From Trinickia diaoshuihuensis (GTDB lineage Bacteria > Pseudomonadota > Gammaproteobacteria > Burkholderiales > Burkholderiaceae), in assembly GCF_003390925.1 (NCBI RefSeq), contig NZ_QUBS01000014.1, forward strand, positions 37,726-101,725: a stretch of 64,000 nt of DNA, given 5' to 3'. Made by a program: the position numbers and the translations under genes. The notes under the pieces are model-generated. The model ran no database searches, was not told the DNA's origin, and saw nothing but the letters and a program-made list of their open reading frames with translations. Below, one piece after another: positions 1 to 9,060 of this stretch (its first letter is position 1; the number at the start of each line of letters is the position of its first letter).

Positions 1-1013
1 ATGCAGCCTATCGTCAGGCGAGCGAAGGCATTGCGCTGCTCTGGCATGGCGACTTCCATAACGCCCGGCAATTGCTGCAAGCCATGGCCCGCCGCATCGA
101 CCGTAAGCCGCGCAAGCCGGCCGCGACGCCGCTCGACGCGTTCAACGCCCATCGGCAGATGCAGGCGCAACGAGCCCGCACGCTCGGCATGGTGTTGATT
201 CCCCTCGACGCCGGTTATTCGATCCCGCTGCGGCGCGCGCCCGACGTCACGCAGGCCTGCCTCGAAGCCTATGGCGAACCGAGCGAGGGGGACGGTGCGC
301 CGTCGGTCGTCTCGCTGCGCGAGGTGCTCGGGCTGGTCGGCGCGCATGAATGGCGCAAGAAGGGCGTGGAAATCGCGGCGCTCGGCGCGCGCATTCATCC
401 GTACTACGGCGTGTTCTCACCGGTGCGCGGCGAATACGTCGATCTCGTGGCGCGCGCGCCGCTGCCTTCGAAGGCGCTTGCATTCGACATCGGCACGGGC
501 ACGGGCGTACTCGCCGCGCTGCTCGCCAAGCGCGGTGTCGAACGGATCGTCGCGACCGACGCCGACGCCCGCGCCCTCGCTTGCGCGCGCGAAAACATCG
601 AGCGCCTCGGCTTCGCGCGGCAAGTTCAGGTGTGCGAGGCGGATCTATTCCCCGAGGGGCGCGCGCCGCTGATCGTCTGCAACCCGCCGTGGCTGCCCGC
701 GCGGCCGAGCGCTCCGATCGAGCGGGCCGTCTACGACCCCGACAACCGTATGCTGCGCGGATTTTTGGACGGCCTGGGGGCGCACCTCGAGCCCGGCGGG
801 GAAGGGTGGCTGATTCTGTCCGATTTTGCCGAGCATTTAGGGCTGCGCACACGTGAGGCACTGCTCGGCATGATCGAGTCGGCGGGTTTGCGCGTGATCG
901 GCCGTGACGATATTCGGCCGGTCCACCCCAAGGCGGCGGATCCTTCCGATCCCCTTCATCGCGCCCGAGCGGCCGAGGTCACGTCTCTGTGGCGGCTCGG
1001 CACCACGCCTTAG
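1..1013 (+). CDS. Class I SAM-dependent methyltransferase, 5'-truncated by the window edge
   Basis: The reading frame is open from the first full codon (position 3) with no start, so the gene begins upstream; about 336 residues are visible. The SAM-binding motif I is the FDIGTGTGVLAALLA stretch near nt 483-527. It is followed by an acidic ATDAD loop and by the NPPW motif near nt 682-693, which is typical of N6-adenine and N5-glutamine methyltransferases of the HemK/small-domain kind. The substrate cannot be told from the sequence. Its TAG stop overlaps the stop of the convergent downstream gene by four bases. Confidence 0.85.
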   Translation, partial: AAYRQASEGIALLWHGDFHNARQLLQAMARRIDRKPRKPAATPLDAFNAHRQMQAQRARTLGMVLIPLDAGYSIPLRRAPDVTQACLEAYGEPSEGDGAPSVVSLREVLGLVGAHEWRKKGVEIAALGARIHPYYGVFSPVRGEYVDLVARAPLPSKALAFDIGTGTGVLAALLAKRGVERIVATDADARALACARENIERLGFARQVQVCEADLFPEGRAPLIVCNPPWLPARPSAPIERAVYDPDNRMLRGFLDGLGAHLEPGGEGWLILSDFAEHLGLRTREALLGMIESAGLRVIGRDDIRPVHPKAADPSDPLHRARAAEVTSLWRLGTTP

Positions 1014-1333
1014 CCCGGATAGGCTTCGTCCACTTTCAATCCGGCGAGCTTGAAGATGACGCGCAGCGTTTGCGGGCGGATATCGCGTCGCGACGCGAGC
1101 GTCGTCAAAATGAAGTCGACGACCTTCGCGTATTTGAGCAGCGTGAGCAGGGCCTCGAGCCCGGGATCGGAATCGCGCATCGACTCGGCGAGCCGAAGCA
1201 TTTCCACCGAAATGTCCCGCGCCATCTCCAGTTCCAACTGCTGTTTTTCGGACCAGCCCGAGGGCGGCGTAAGGAGATTGGCGAGCATCGCTTGAAACTT
1301 CTGCTCCGCATCTCCGTTGGGTATCGTAGCCAT
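1010..1333 (-). CDS. Small conserved hypothetical protein, helical
   Basis: A 107-residue protein without signal peptide or membrane segment and rich in Leu, Glu and Ala, probably all-helical. I chose the ATG at 1333 rather than the in-frame ATG at 1342. An AAAGGA ribosome site lies eight bases before 1333, whereas it would overlap the start region of the earlier ATG. The gene converges on the methyltransferase and their stop codons share four bases. I do not recognise the family, and no function is proposed. Confidence 0.65.
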   Translation of the reverse strand: MATIPNGDAEQKFQAMLANLLTPPSGWSEKQQLELEMARDISVEMLRLAESMRDSDPGLEALLTLLKYAKVVDFILTTLASRRDIRPQTLRVIFKLAGLKVDEAYPG

Positions 1334-1669
1334 AGCTGTCATCCTTTGTTCAACGTGACCTGCTCGCCGGGGCGATCGACACCGCCGCGCTCGGCGTCGA
1401 CTTGCGACGTAACCGTTACGTAACGCTTGCGCGGATTCGTCTTCGCGCTAAAGGCGCCGCGGGCTCCGCGGCCCTTGCCGTGCCGTGCGGTCGCGAGGTT
1501 TCGCCTCGCGTTGCCGGAACGGAGAAAAATGCGTCTGCGCGTCCACGCATGAATCGTTCCAGCCGGCTTTTGAGCGTCTTGCGCGCTTTTCGGTAAACTG
1601 ACGCGATTGTTTTTGCGCTTCTGTAGGCTGTCGCACGCTGGCGGCGACTTGCGCGAGCGCGGTGCCACT
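1334..1669. other. Intergenic region with a 13-bp palindrome
   Basis: This 336-base gap lies between two divergently transcribed genes, so it should hold both promoters. The only clear structure is the palindrome CGTAACCGTTACG at 1408-1420, which could be an operator. Several short frames cross the gap, but none has a convincing ribosome site or protein-like composition. Confidence 0.4.
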
Positions 1670-2506
1670 ATGTCGACCAAAACCTACGAAATTCGCCCCG
1701 GCCAATCCGTCGAACTGCTCAAGGAGCTCCATATCCTGACGCGCGACGGCAAGATGAACCAAGACAGCCGGCGCAAGCTCAAGCAGGTGTACCACCTGTT
1801 CCAATTCATCGAGCCGTTGCTCGCGCGCGCCGTGCAAACGCGCGGCGCGGTCACGCTCGTCGATCACGGCGCGGGCAAGTCCTACCTTGGTTTTATTCTC
1901 TACGATCTTTTTTTCAAGTCCCTACCGCCGGGGACGGGATCGCGCATCTATGGGATCGAAACGCGCGCCGAACTCGTCGACAAATCGACTGAGTTGGCCG
2001 AGCGGCTGGGATTCGAGGGGATGTCCTTCTTGAACGTCTCGGTGGCCGATTCGATCGCCTCGTCGGGGCTGCCGGAGACGATCGACGTCGTCACGGCCTT
2101 GCACGCCTGCGATACCGCGACCGACGATGCGATTCGCTTCGCGCTGGAAAAGCATGCCAGCGATATCGTGCTCGTGCCGTGCTGCCAAGCCGAGGTAGCC
2201 GGCGTGCTTCGGCGCAACAAAAGCAAGTCGCTAGGCAGCGCGCTCGCCGAGATCTACCGGCATCCGCTGCATACGCGCGAGTTCGGCAGCCAAATCACGA
2301 ATGTACTGCGCTGCCTGCAACTCGAAGCGCATGGCTATCAAGTGTCGGTGACGGAACTCGTCGGCTGGGAGCATTCGATGAAGAACGAACTCATCGTCGC
2401 TCAGTTCAAGGACTTGCCGCGGCGGCGGCCCTCCGAGCGCCTGGCCGAAGTGCTCGATACGTTCGGCCTCGATTCGCTGCGCGAGCGGTTTTTTACGCCG
2501 GCCTAA
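1670..2506 (+). CDS. Methyltransferase-domain protein (METTL25/PF13679-like)
   Basis: A 278-residue protein. The SAM-binding loop reads VDHGAGKSYLG near residue 65, followed by YGIETR, and then by ALHACDTATDD and a VPCCQ motif. That His-x-Cys-Asp plus Pro-Cys-Cys pattern is the hallmark of the Methyltransf_32 group related to METTL25 and TRMT13-like proteins, so RNA or protein methylation is possible, but the substrate is unknown. I chose the ATG at 1670 because the conserved sequence begins there; an upstream in-frame start at 1607 adds unconserved-looking residues. Its stop overlaps the stop of the convergent DUF1415 gene by four bases. Confidence 0.75.
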   Translation: MSTKTYEIRPGQSVELLKELHILTRDGKMNQDSRRKLKQVYHLFQFIEPLLARAVQTRGAVTLVDHGAGKSYLGFILYDLFFKSLPPGTGSRIYGIETRAELVDKSTELAERLGFEGMSFLNVSVADSIASSGLPETIDVVTALHACDTATDDAIRFALEKHASDIVLVPCCQAEVAGVLRRNKSKSLGSALAEIYRHPLHTREFGSQITNVLRCLQLEAHGYQVSVTELVGWEHSMKNELIVAQFKDLPRRRPSERLAEVLDTFGLDSLRERFFTPA

Positions 2507-3096
2507 TCGGACGAGCGCGGGGGTGCGTCCGTCGCGATGCTCATCCAATCGCGCCAGCCATGGTGGCCGAGGCGGCGCATCGTCTCCTGATTGCGCTCGT
2601 AGATGTCGGCGGCGTCGGGAAACGCAAGCGTCGCCCGTTCGACGCTTGCCTCGCGCAGCAAATGCAGAATCGGGTAGGGCGCCCGGTTCGTGTAGTTTTC
2701 GATGTCCTCCGGCGCGGTGCCCTCGAACTGGTAGCGCGGATGGAAGCTTGCGATTTGCAACTCACCGTCGAGGCGCAAGTGTCCGAGCAGCCGATCGGCG
2801 AAAAAGAGCGCGTCGTTGAACTCCAGGAAGTCGGTGAACGCCTGCGGAAAAATCAGCAGCGTCGTATCGATGCTTTCGGGATCGGCTTCGTCGAGCGCCT
2901 TCAGCTCCGCTTCCAACACCGACAGCATGCCTTCGAGGTCCCGCGCCTCGCTCACCACGTAGCGAATTTGTCCTTTCGTGTGGACGGCCTTCGCGAATGG
3001 GCACAGATTCAACCCGATCACCGCGCGCACGAGCCAATGCCGCGTGGCGGCGATCACTTCGTCATCGGCGGGCGGGTGGCCGGTAAGCATCGACAT
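2503..3096 (-). CDS. DUF1415 family protein
   Basis: A 197-residue protein recognised by the LNLCPFAKAV motif near residue 25 and the ASFHPRYQFEG motif near residue 120, both characteristic of DUF1415. The paired Cys and conserved His/Tyr suggest a cofactor- or metal-linked role, but no biochemical function is established to my knowledge. The ATG at 3096 is used; the frame stays open far upstream through the neighbouring TetR gene, but that sequence is antisense-like and not part of this protein. It is convergent with the preceding methyltransferase. Confidence 0.75.
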   Translation of the reverse strand: MSMLTGHPPADDEVIAATRHWLVRAVIGLNLCPFAKAVHTKGQIRYVVSEARDLEGMLSVLEAELKALDEADPESIDTTLLIFPQAFTDFLEFNDALFFADRLLGHLRLDGELQIASFHPRYQFEGTAPEDIENYTNRAPYPILHLLREASVERATLAFPDAADIYERNQETMRRLGHHGWRDWMSIATDAPPRSSD

Positions 3097-3131
3097 GGTG
3101 TTTTCCGTGCTGCTTTGCAAAAGGCGGCATT

Positions 3132-3794
3132 TTACGCCGCGGCGCCTTGCCGGCAGGCCGCCGCCACGAGCTGAGCCGCCACGCGCGGTGCCGAGGCGAT
3201 CGGCCCGCATCCGGGCCCGAATGTCTGGCTCGACGCATAGACGCCCTCGATGAGCAGCGCCAGAGCGTCGGCCAAGCCGGCCGGATCGTCGGCGCCCGCG
3301 GCGCTCGTCAGCTCGGTGAGCCGCTCGATGAGTTGCGCCTTGTTGCGCGCAACGATTTGGCGCGCAGGGTGGGCGGGATCGGGAAATTCGGCGGCGACAT
3401 TGACGAACGGACAACCGCGATAGCCTTCGCGCGAGGCGCGCCAGGTCAAATCCTCGAAATACTGAGCGATCTGCCGCACGGGCTCGCCCGGGTGCATCGC
3501 GATGCTTTTGTCGAAATGCCCGAAAAAGCAGTCGTTCGCCTCTTCGAGGTAGGCCGCAACCAAATCGTCTTTCGAAGCGAATTGCCGATACAGGCTCATC
3601 TTGTTGACGCCCGCGCGCTCGACGACGGCATCGACGCCTACCGCGCGAACCCCTTCTTGATAGAAGAGTTCGCTAGCCGCGCGCAGCAGCAGTTGCTGCG
3701 CCGTTGCGCCGGCGGTATGGGGGCGCGTGCGCCCGGCAGCCGTTTTGGCGACCGATGCGCGCGGGCGAGAGGCCTCGGCATGTCTGTCTTTCAT
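3132..3794 (-). CDS. TetR/AcrR-family transcriptional regulator
   Basis: A 220-residue protein with an N-terminal TetR helix-turn-helix (residues about 25-70, including the GVDAVVERAGVNKMSLYRQF segment) and a variable helical ligand-binding C-terminus. The first in-frame ATG is at 3851, but the 19 extra residues look unlike protein, so the ATG at 3794 is preferred. It is divergent from the MFS transporter at 4042. A perfect 16-bp palindrome sits inside that gene's promoter, so it most likely represses the transporter and perhaps itself. Confidence 0.85.
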   Translation of the reverse strand: MKDRHAEASRPRASVAKTAAGRTRPHTAGATAQQLLLRAASELFYQEGVRAVGVDAVVERAGVNKMSLYRQFASKDDLVAAYLEEANDCFFGHFDKSIAMHPGEPVRQIAQYFEDLTWRASREGYRGCPFVNVAAEFPDPAHPARQIVARNKAQLIERLTELTSAAGADDPAGLADALALLIEGVYASSQTFGPGCGPIASAPRVAAQLVAAACRQGAAA

Positions 3795-3870
3795 CGGGAT
3801 TCGTCCAGTGGGAGCGGTGGCGATTCTCGCGCTTGCCGCTCGATCGTGCATGACTACGAACTTGACCTGC

Positions 3871-3899
3871 TTGACATGTTACCGATCGGTAACTACGAT
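3871..3899 (+). promoter_or_regulatory. Near-consensus promoter with TetR-type operator in its spacer
   Basis: TTGACA at 3871-3876 and TACGAT at 3894-3899 are separated by exactly 17 bases. That spacer contains GTTACCGATCGGTAAC (3878-3893), a perfect palindrome. The promoter faces the MFS gene at 4042. A regulator bound here would block RNA polymerase directly, and the adjacent divergent TetR gene is the obvious candidate. Confidence 0.8.
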
Positions 3900-4041
3900 G
3901 GCAACTCGCAGTTGTGACAGGTTAGTAACAAATGAGCGAATGTCTCTCGGATAGGGCGATCGGGGGATCTTCGAACGCAGCATGCCAACCACGCGCATCA
4001 GATCGCCCACCGGGGCGCCGCGCGCATCGACGGGAGTGCCG

Positions 4042-5337
4042 ATGAACTGGATCGCAACAAGAATGAACGGGCGCGCGCATTACGGCTGGGTTGTCGCGGC
4101 CGTCGTGTTCCTAGTGCTGCTCGCCGCCGCCGGCACCCGCGCGACGCCGAGCGTGATGATGGTGCCGCTCGAACATCAATTCGGCTGGAGCCGCGCGACG
4201 ATTTCGCTCGCGATCTCGGTCAACATCGCACTATACGGCCTCACCGGTCCATTTGCCGCCGCTTCGATGCAGCGCTTCGGCGTGCGGCCGACCTTGATGA
4301 CGGCGCTCGTGGTGATGGCGGGCGGCGTTGCGTTGTCGTCGTTGATGACGGCGCCTTGGGAGATGGTGCTGATCTGGGGCGTCATGGTCGGCGGCGCAAC
4401 GGGCGTCGCGGCGTTGACGCTCTCGGCGACCGTCGTCAACCGCTGGTTCGTCCAGCGGCGCGGGCTCGTGATGGGCGTGCTGACGGCCAGCTCCGCCACG
4501 GGCCAGCTCGTCTTTTTGCCGATGCTCGCGGCCGTGGCCGAGCATCACGGCTGGCGGCCCGTCGTCTTGATCGTGGCCGGCGTCGCCGCGCTGGTGTTGC
4601 CGCTCGTCGTGTTCTTGCTGCCCGAGCGCCCGGCGAGCGTCGGCCTGCGCCCCTATGGCGAGCCGCACGATGCGCCGCGCACCGGCGCTCAATCCGCGCA
4701 AAATCCGCTCGCGATCGCCTTCGGCACGTTGGCCTCCGCCAGCAAGTCGCGCGACTTTTGGCTGCTCTTTTTCAGCTTCTTTATCTGTGGGGCGAGCACG
4801 AACGGCTACGTCGGCACGCACCTGATCGCCATGTGCGGGGACTATGGGCTCACCGAAGTGCAGGGCGCGTCGCTGCTGGCCGCCATGGGTATCTTCGATC
4901 TGTTCGGCACGACGCTGTCGGGCTGGCTCTCGGACCGCTTCAATAGCCGCGTGCTGCTGTTTTGGTACTACGGCTTGCGCGGGCTCTCGTTGATTTATCT
5001 GCCCCACGCGTTCGGCATCGACTTTTTCGGTTTGCCGGTGTTCGCGGTTTTCTATGGTCTCGATTGGATCGCGACGGTGCCGCCGACGGTGCGCCTGACC
5101 ACCGACGTCTTCGGCAAGGAGTCGGCGCCGGTCGTGTTCGGCTGGGTCGTCGCGGGGCATCAGCTCGGTGCGGCGTTTGCCGCCTATGGCGCGGGGCTGC
5201 TGCGTTCGAGCCTCGGCACCTATACGGTGGCGTCGATGATCTCGGGCGGACTTTGTTTGGTCGCGTCGCTCTTGGTGCTGCGCATTCACCGTCACGGCGC
5301 CGCGCGTCCCGTTTCGGCCGCGGCGACAACCGCGTAA
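4042..5337 (+). CDS. MFS transporter (monocarboxylate/OFA-like)
   Basis: A 431-residue inner-membrane protein with about twelve hydrophobic segments. The N-terminal HYGWVVAA start and the FGWSRATISLA segment after the first helix resemble the monocarboxylate/oxalate-formate branch of the major facilitator superfamily. An interior GWLSDRFNSR loop is the usual MFS motif A between helices. The ATG at 4042 is chosen because GGGAG lies five bases before it; an earlier in-frame ATG at 3982 has no ribosome site. It is probably controlled by the divergent TetR protein. The transported compound is unknown. Confidence 0.85.
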   Translation: MNWIATRMNGRAHYGWVVAAVVFLVLLAAAGTRATPSVMMVPLEHQFGWSRATISLAISVNIALYGLTGPFAAASMQRFGVRPTLMTALVVMAGGVALSSLMTAPWEMVLIWGVMVGGATGVAALTLSATVVNRWFVQRRGLVMGVLTASSATGQLVFLPMLAAVAEHHGWRPVVLIVAGVAALVLPLVVFLLPERPASVGLRPYGEPHDAPRTGAQSAQNPLAIAFGTLASASKSRDFWLLFFSFFICGASTNGYVGTHLIAMCGDYGLTEVQGASLLAAMGIFDLFGTTLSGWLSDRFNSRVLLFWYYGLRGLSLIYLPHAFGIDFFGLPVFAVFYGLDWIATVPPTVRLTTDVFGKESAPVVFGWVVAGHQLGAAFAAYGAGLLRSSLGTYTVASMISGGLCLVASLLVLRIHRHGAARPVSAAATTA

Positions 5338-5367
5338 CGGCGCCATGCGCCGCGGCTCGACGTGCTG

Positions 5368-6840
5368 CTAAGGTGCGTCGCGCAACGCCGATAGCGGCGT
5401 CGCGACGTGCTCGAGCGGTTTGCGCTCCGCATCGACGCCCCACACGGCGGCGATGATCGCGGCGGCCAGCATCAACGCCGATCCCACGGCATATCCCTCG
5501 AACACGGCTGCGCGTTCGCGCGTATCGATGAGTGTGCCGAAGAAGGCCGGACCCGCGATGCCGCCGAGCGCGGTGCCGAAGGCATAAAACACGGCGATGG
5601 CGAGTGCGCGGATTTCCAGTGGGAACGATTCGCTGACGGTGAGGTAGGCCGAACTCGCGGCCGCCGAGGCAAAAAAGAAAATCACCATCCACCCGATCGT
5701 CTGCTCCCTGACGGTGAGCAAGCCGCGCGCGAACAAATAGCCGCTGCCGATCAGCAAGAGGCCCGACAGCGCATAGGTGAGCGCGATCATGACACGCCGC
5801 CCGATCGCATCGAACGCATGGCCCAGGACGATGGGACCGAGGAAATTGCCGAGCGCGAACGGCAGCAGATACCAGCCGACTTCACCGCCGGGTATGCCGT
5901 AAAAATCGGTGAGGACGAGCGCATAAGTGAAGAAGATGGCGTTGTAGAAGAACGCTTGCGCCGTCATGAGCGCCAGTGCCACGAGCGAGCGCCGCCGATG
6001 CGTGACGAAGAGCGCTTCGAAGACCTCGGCGAACGGCGTGTTTTCGCGCCGGGCGAAGCGCAGCGTGCACAGCTCGTCCGTGAGCGGACGGCGGCCGAGA
6101 CGGCGAAAGCGCGTCTCGATCTGCTCGACGATTCGCTTCGCCTCCCCCGGCTGATTGTGCGTGAGGAGCCAACGAGGGCTTTCAGGCACCCACACGCGCA
6201 TGAAAACGATGACCAGCGCGAGCGCCGCCCCGATAAAAAAGCACGCCCGCCAGCCCCAGTCGCCCGGTATGAGGCGCGGATCGAGCAATACGAGCGAGCC
6301 GCCGGCCCCGAGTGCCGCGCCTACCCAAAACGTCCCGTTGATGCCCAGGTCGGTCCATCCGCGTACGCGGGCGGGCGTGAATTCTTGGATCGTCGAATTG
6401 ATCGCGGCGTATTCGCCGCCGATACCCGCGCCCGTCAAAAAACGCAGCGCCGCGAAGCTCGCGAAGTTCCAGGATAGCGCCGTGGCGGCCGTCGCGGCCA
6501 GGTACAGGCCGAGCGTCGCGAAGAACAGCTTGCGCCGGCCTAGGCGGTCGGTGAGCCAGCCGAAGCCCAGCGCGCCGAGCACGGCCCCGGCGATATAGCT
6601 GCTGCCGGCCAGGCCGATATCGGCATCGGTCAGATGTAGCGACGGACTCGCTTTGAGCGCCCCGGCGACGGCGCCCGCCAACGTGACCTCGAGCCCGTCG
6701 AGTAACCAGGTGACGCCGAGCGCGACGACGATTAACGTGTGAAAGCGCCCCCAGGGCAGGCGATCGAGCCGCGAAGGCAGGTCGGTCTCGATCACGTCGG
6801 TGCGCGAGGCGGGAATGGGCGCCGCGGTCTCCAGGCTCAT
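5368..6840 (-). CDS. MFS transporter, sugar/metabolite:H+ symporter type
   Basis: A 490-residue membrane protein with twelve predicted helices. It carries the family signatures GWLTDRLGRRKLFF after helix 2, PESPRWLL before the central loop, and ESFPLEIRALA in the C-terminal half. These fit the sugar-porter/aromatic-acid symporter group; the exact substrate is not evident. The start at 6840 has AGGAG eight bases upstream. The frame remains open another 1.2 kb upstream, antisense to the Hsp70 gene, which is a GC-rich coding shadow. It converges on the preceding MFS gene. Confidence 0.85.
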   Translation of the reverse strand: MSLETAAPIPASRTDVIETDLPSRLDRLPWGRFHTLIVVALGVTWLLDGLEVTLAGAVAGALKASPSLHLTDADIGLAGSSYIAGAVLGALGFGWLTDRLGRRKLFFATLGLYLAATAATALSWNFASFAALRFLTGAGIGGEYAAINSTIQEFTPARVRGWTDLGINGTFWVGAALGAGGSLVLLDPRLIPGDWGWRACFFIGAALALVIVFMRVWVPESPRWLLTHNQPGEAKRIVEQIETRFRRLGRRPLTDELCTLRFARRENTPFAEVFEALFVTHRRRSLVALALMTAQAFFYNAIFFTYALVLTDFYGIPGGEVGWYLLPFALGNFLGPIVLGHAFDAIGRRVMIALTYALSGLLLIGSGYLFARGLLTVREQTIGWMVIFFFASAAASSAYLTVSESFPLEIRALAIAVFYAFGTALGGIAGPAFFGTLIDTRERAAVFEGYAVGSALMLAAAIIAAVWGVDAERKPLEHVATPLSALRDAP

Positions 6841-7020
6841 CTGGGCTTTCTCCTGACGGATGCGGTGACGGCCGGCCGTACGGGCGACGGCAAGCCGCCC
6901 GCCTGCGCCGCACGTCGCGTGCCTGGCATGCGAGAAGCCGGTTGGAGTGGCGCACGGATTGCTCGCCTGGGCAGTTCGTGATAAAAAGCGCTCCCTTCTG
7001 TTCGCATAAAGCGAGTTGCG

Positions 7021-8280
7021 ATGCAAGCGATGCCCTATTGTGCGATCGACTTCGGCACGTCCAACTCCGCCGTGGCCTTGCCGCGCGGCGAGACGATGAT
7101 GCTCGCGCCCGTCGAGGGCGCGCATACGACGTTGCCGACAGCCGTCTTTTTCAATACCGACGAGCACCGGCGCGCCTATGGCCGGGCTGCGCTGGCCGAG
7201 TACATCGATGGTTTCGACGGGCGCCTGATGCGTTCGCTCAAGAGCATCCTCGGTTCGTCGCTCGCGGAAACGGCGACCGACCTGGGCGACGGCAGCGCCA
7301 TCAAGTACACCGAGATCATTGCGATCTTCGTCGCGTTTTTGAAGCGGCAGGCCGAAGCGTGCGCGGGCGCGACGATCGAGCGCGCCGTTCTGGGGCGCCC
7401 CGTGTTTTTCGTCGATGACGATCCGCGCGCCGATCAACTGGCCCAGCAGCAGCTCGAGACAGCCGCGCGTTCTGCGGGCTTGAAGGAGATTCACTTCCAG
7501 TACGAGCCGATCGCCGCGGCGTTCGATTATGAATCGCGTTTGCAGCACGAAGCGCTGGTACTCGTGGCCGATATCGGCGGCGGTACCTCGGACTTCTCGC
7601 TCGTGCGCGTGGGTCCGCAACGGGTGGGGCGGATCGATCGCAAGGACGACGTGCTTGCTCATCATGGCGTACACGTAGCCGGGACCGATTTCGACCGGCG
7701 CGTCGAACTCGCGACCATTCTTCCGGAACTCGGCTACCGGGCGCTGGATCCCGAGGGCCGCGAGGTGCCGAACCGAATCTATTTCGATCTCGCCACCTGG
7801 CATCTGATCAATACGATTTATTCGGGCAAGCGGATCGGCGAGCTCGCGTTGATGCGGCACCTGTATCGCGACGTGCGGCATCACGAACGGCTCATGCGCG
7901 TGGTGGAGCGCCGTCTCGGGCATTCGCTCGCGGCCCGCGCGGAAGAGGCGAAGATCGGCGTGGCGGCCGGTGGCGAAACGTCGATCGACCTCGACGACCT
8001 CGAGGCCGATCTGCGCATCGCCTTCGACGAGGCTCAATTGATCGCGGCGGGCGCGGACGAGGCGCGGCGCATCGCGCACGCGGCGCGCGAGACGGCGAAC
8101 GCCGCGGGCGTGGCGCTCGGCGACGTTGAGGCGCTCTACTTCACGGGCGGCACGACGGGCCTGCGTTTCCTGACGAACGCGCTATGCGAGGCGTTTCCCG
8201 ACGCCAAACCGGTTTTCGGCGACCGGCTCGCGAGCGTGGCGGCGGGCCTGGGAATTCATGCTCAACGCATCTTTGCTTAG
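7021..8280 (+). CDS. yegD: Hsp70-family chaperone homologue, YegD type
   Basis: A 419-residue actin-fold ATPase. The N-terminal phosphate loop is CAIDFGTSNSAVAL, the second is VADIGGGTSDFS near residue 185, and the adenosine motif YFTGGTTGLRFL lies near residue 375. It stops after the nucleotide-binding domain and lacks the DnaK peptide-binding domain, as in E. coli YegD. An alternative ATG lies three codons in, at 7030. A bidirectional intrinsic terminator follows directly. Its cellular client is unknown. Confidence 0.85.
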   Translation: MQAMPYCAIDFGTSNSAVALPRGETMMLAPVEGAHTTLPTAVFFNTDEHRRAYGRAALAEYIDGFDGRLMRSLKSILGSSLAETATDLGDGSAIKYTEIIAIFVAFLKRQAEACAGATIERAVLGRPVFFVDDDPRADQLAQQQLETAARSAGLKEIHFQYEPIAAAFDYESRLQHEALVLVADIGGGTSDFSLVRVGPQRVGRIDRKDDVLAHHGVHVAGTDFDRRVELATILPELGYRALDPEGREVPNRIYFDLATWHLINTIYSGKRIGELALMRHLYRDVRHHERLMRVVERRLGHSLAARAEEAKIGVAAGGETSIDLDDLEADLRIAFDEAQLIAAGADEARRIAHAARETANAAGVALGDVEALYFTGGTTGLRFLTNALCEAFPDAKPVFGDRLASVAAGLGIHAQRIFA

Positions 8281-8306
8281 CGCATCGAGCCGACTGGTAA
8301 AAAAAC

Positions 8307-8334
8307 AAAAACCCCGCGATAAGCGGGGTTTTTT
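8307..8334. terminator. Bidirectional intrinsic terminator
   Basis: The stem CCCCGC/GCGGGG with a five-base loop is flanked by an A run on the left and a T run on the right, so it can stop transcription from both the Hsp70 gene (plus) and the cold-shock gene (minus). Confidence 0.85.
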
Positions 8335-8337
8335 ATT

Positions 8338-8398
8338 CGCGAAGCCCGAGGTGCTTCGCGGCATGTCACGGCGCTAAAGCGTTAAACGCTTTTAGCGC
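8338..8398. repeat. Two further hairpins downstream of the cold-shock gene
   Basis: CGCGAAGC (8338-8345) pairs with GCTTCGCG (8353-8360). GCGCTAAAGCG (8371-8381) pairs with CGCTTTTAGCGC (8387-8398) with one bulged base. Neither has its own U tract. They lie in the 3' UTR of the cold-shock mRNA and may protect or process its end. Confidence 0.6.
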
Positions 8399-8409
8399 AG
8401 CCAAGCGCC

Positions 8410-8613
8410 TTACAGCGGCTTGATGTTCGCGGCTTGCTTGCCCTTGGGGCCCGTCTTCACTTCGAACGACACTTTTTGGTTTTCTTGGAGCGTCTTGAAG
8501 CCGTCGACGCGGATTTCCGAGAAGTGCGCGAAGAGGTCTTCGCCGCCGCCATCGGGAGTGATGAAGCCAAAGCCCTTAGCGTCGTTGAACCACTTGACGG
8601 TACCGGTTTCCAT
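8410..8613 (-). CDS. cspA: Cold-shock protein, CspA family
   Basis: A 67-residue OB-fold RNA/DNA-binding protein. The RNP1 motif KGFGFI is at residues 13-18 and the RNP2-like DLFAHFSEI at 27-35, matching the family at full length. Such proteins melt RNA secondary structure at low temperature or in stationary phase. The ATG at 8613 has AGGA nine bases upstream. A promoter about 145 bases further up implies a long 5' leader. Whether this paralogue is itself cold-induced cannot be read from the sequence. Confidence 0.95.
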   Translation of the reverse strand: METGTVKWFNDAKGFGFITPDGGGEDLFAHFSEIRVDGFKTLQENQKVSFEVKTGPKGKQAANIKPL

Positions 8614-9060
8614 ATTACGTATTCCTAAATTGGGTAAAAAAGGCCGAAGCCTGGGAGCGCACGAAAATCAAGGAAGGGGGTAATAGGACAACCGGAGTAC
8701 CTGATGGGGGCGACCTACGAAAGACCAATCAACACACTCGCCACTTGAAATCCTGCACGCTCTTTATACGGCGAAACCGCGCCAAGGTCAACACAATTTC
8801 GCGCCGCAGCATGGGTATTCGTCTACGCACGCTGAAATCCTCTTACAAAGCTTTCGTCTCATGATCTTTTTTTTGCTGGTGCCGGATCATTTTGCACCAA
8901 TTAAGTGATTGCACCCGGTAAACTACGCGCCGCGCGATGTGGTTGCGCCGGGTTGCGGTTTCCCCCTCGCCGCACGGCCCGCATCGGTTGCACGTTTCTT
9001 GCAGAATCAGCGCGTGTCCCCCACCCGCGCGCCATTCGTATATCCCCCCAAGGAGAGGTT
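8614..9060. other. Divergent intergenic region: cold-shock 5' leader and APC permease upstream region
   Basis: The left third (8614 to about 8756) is the probable untranslated leader of the cold-shock mRNA. The rest is AT-richer than its surroundings and must contain the APC permease promoter. I could not pick a convincing -35/-10 pair for that gene, although two TTGCAC boxes occur at 8892 and 8909. Confidence 0.5.
8763..8791 (-). promoter_or_regulatory. Promoter of the cold-shock gene
   Basis: On the minus strand TTGACC (8791-8786) is followed after 17 bases by TATAAA (8768-8763). Transcription would start near 8756, giving a leader of roughly 143 nt before the cspA start codon. That is close in scale to the structured leaders of cold-shock mRNAs. 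Confidence 0.7.

Noticed and set aside
6841..8079. Long upstream extension of the minus-strand MFS frame (to 903 codons)
   Set aside because: It runs antisense to the Hsp70 homologue gene, whose motifs are clear, and a good start with AGGAG lies at 6840.
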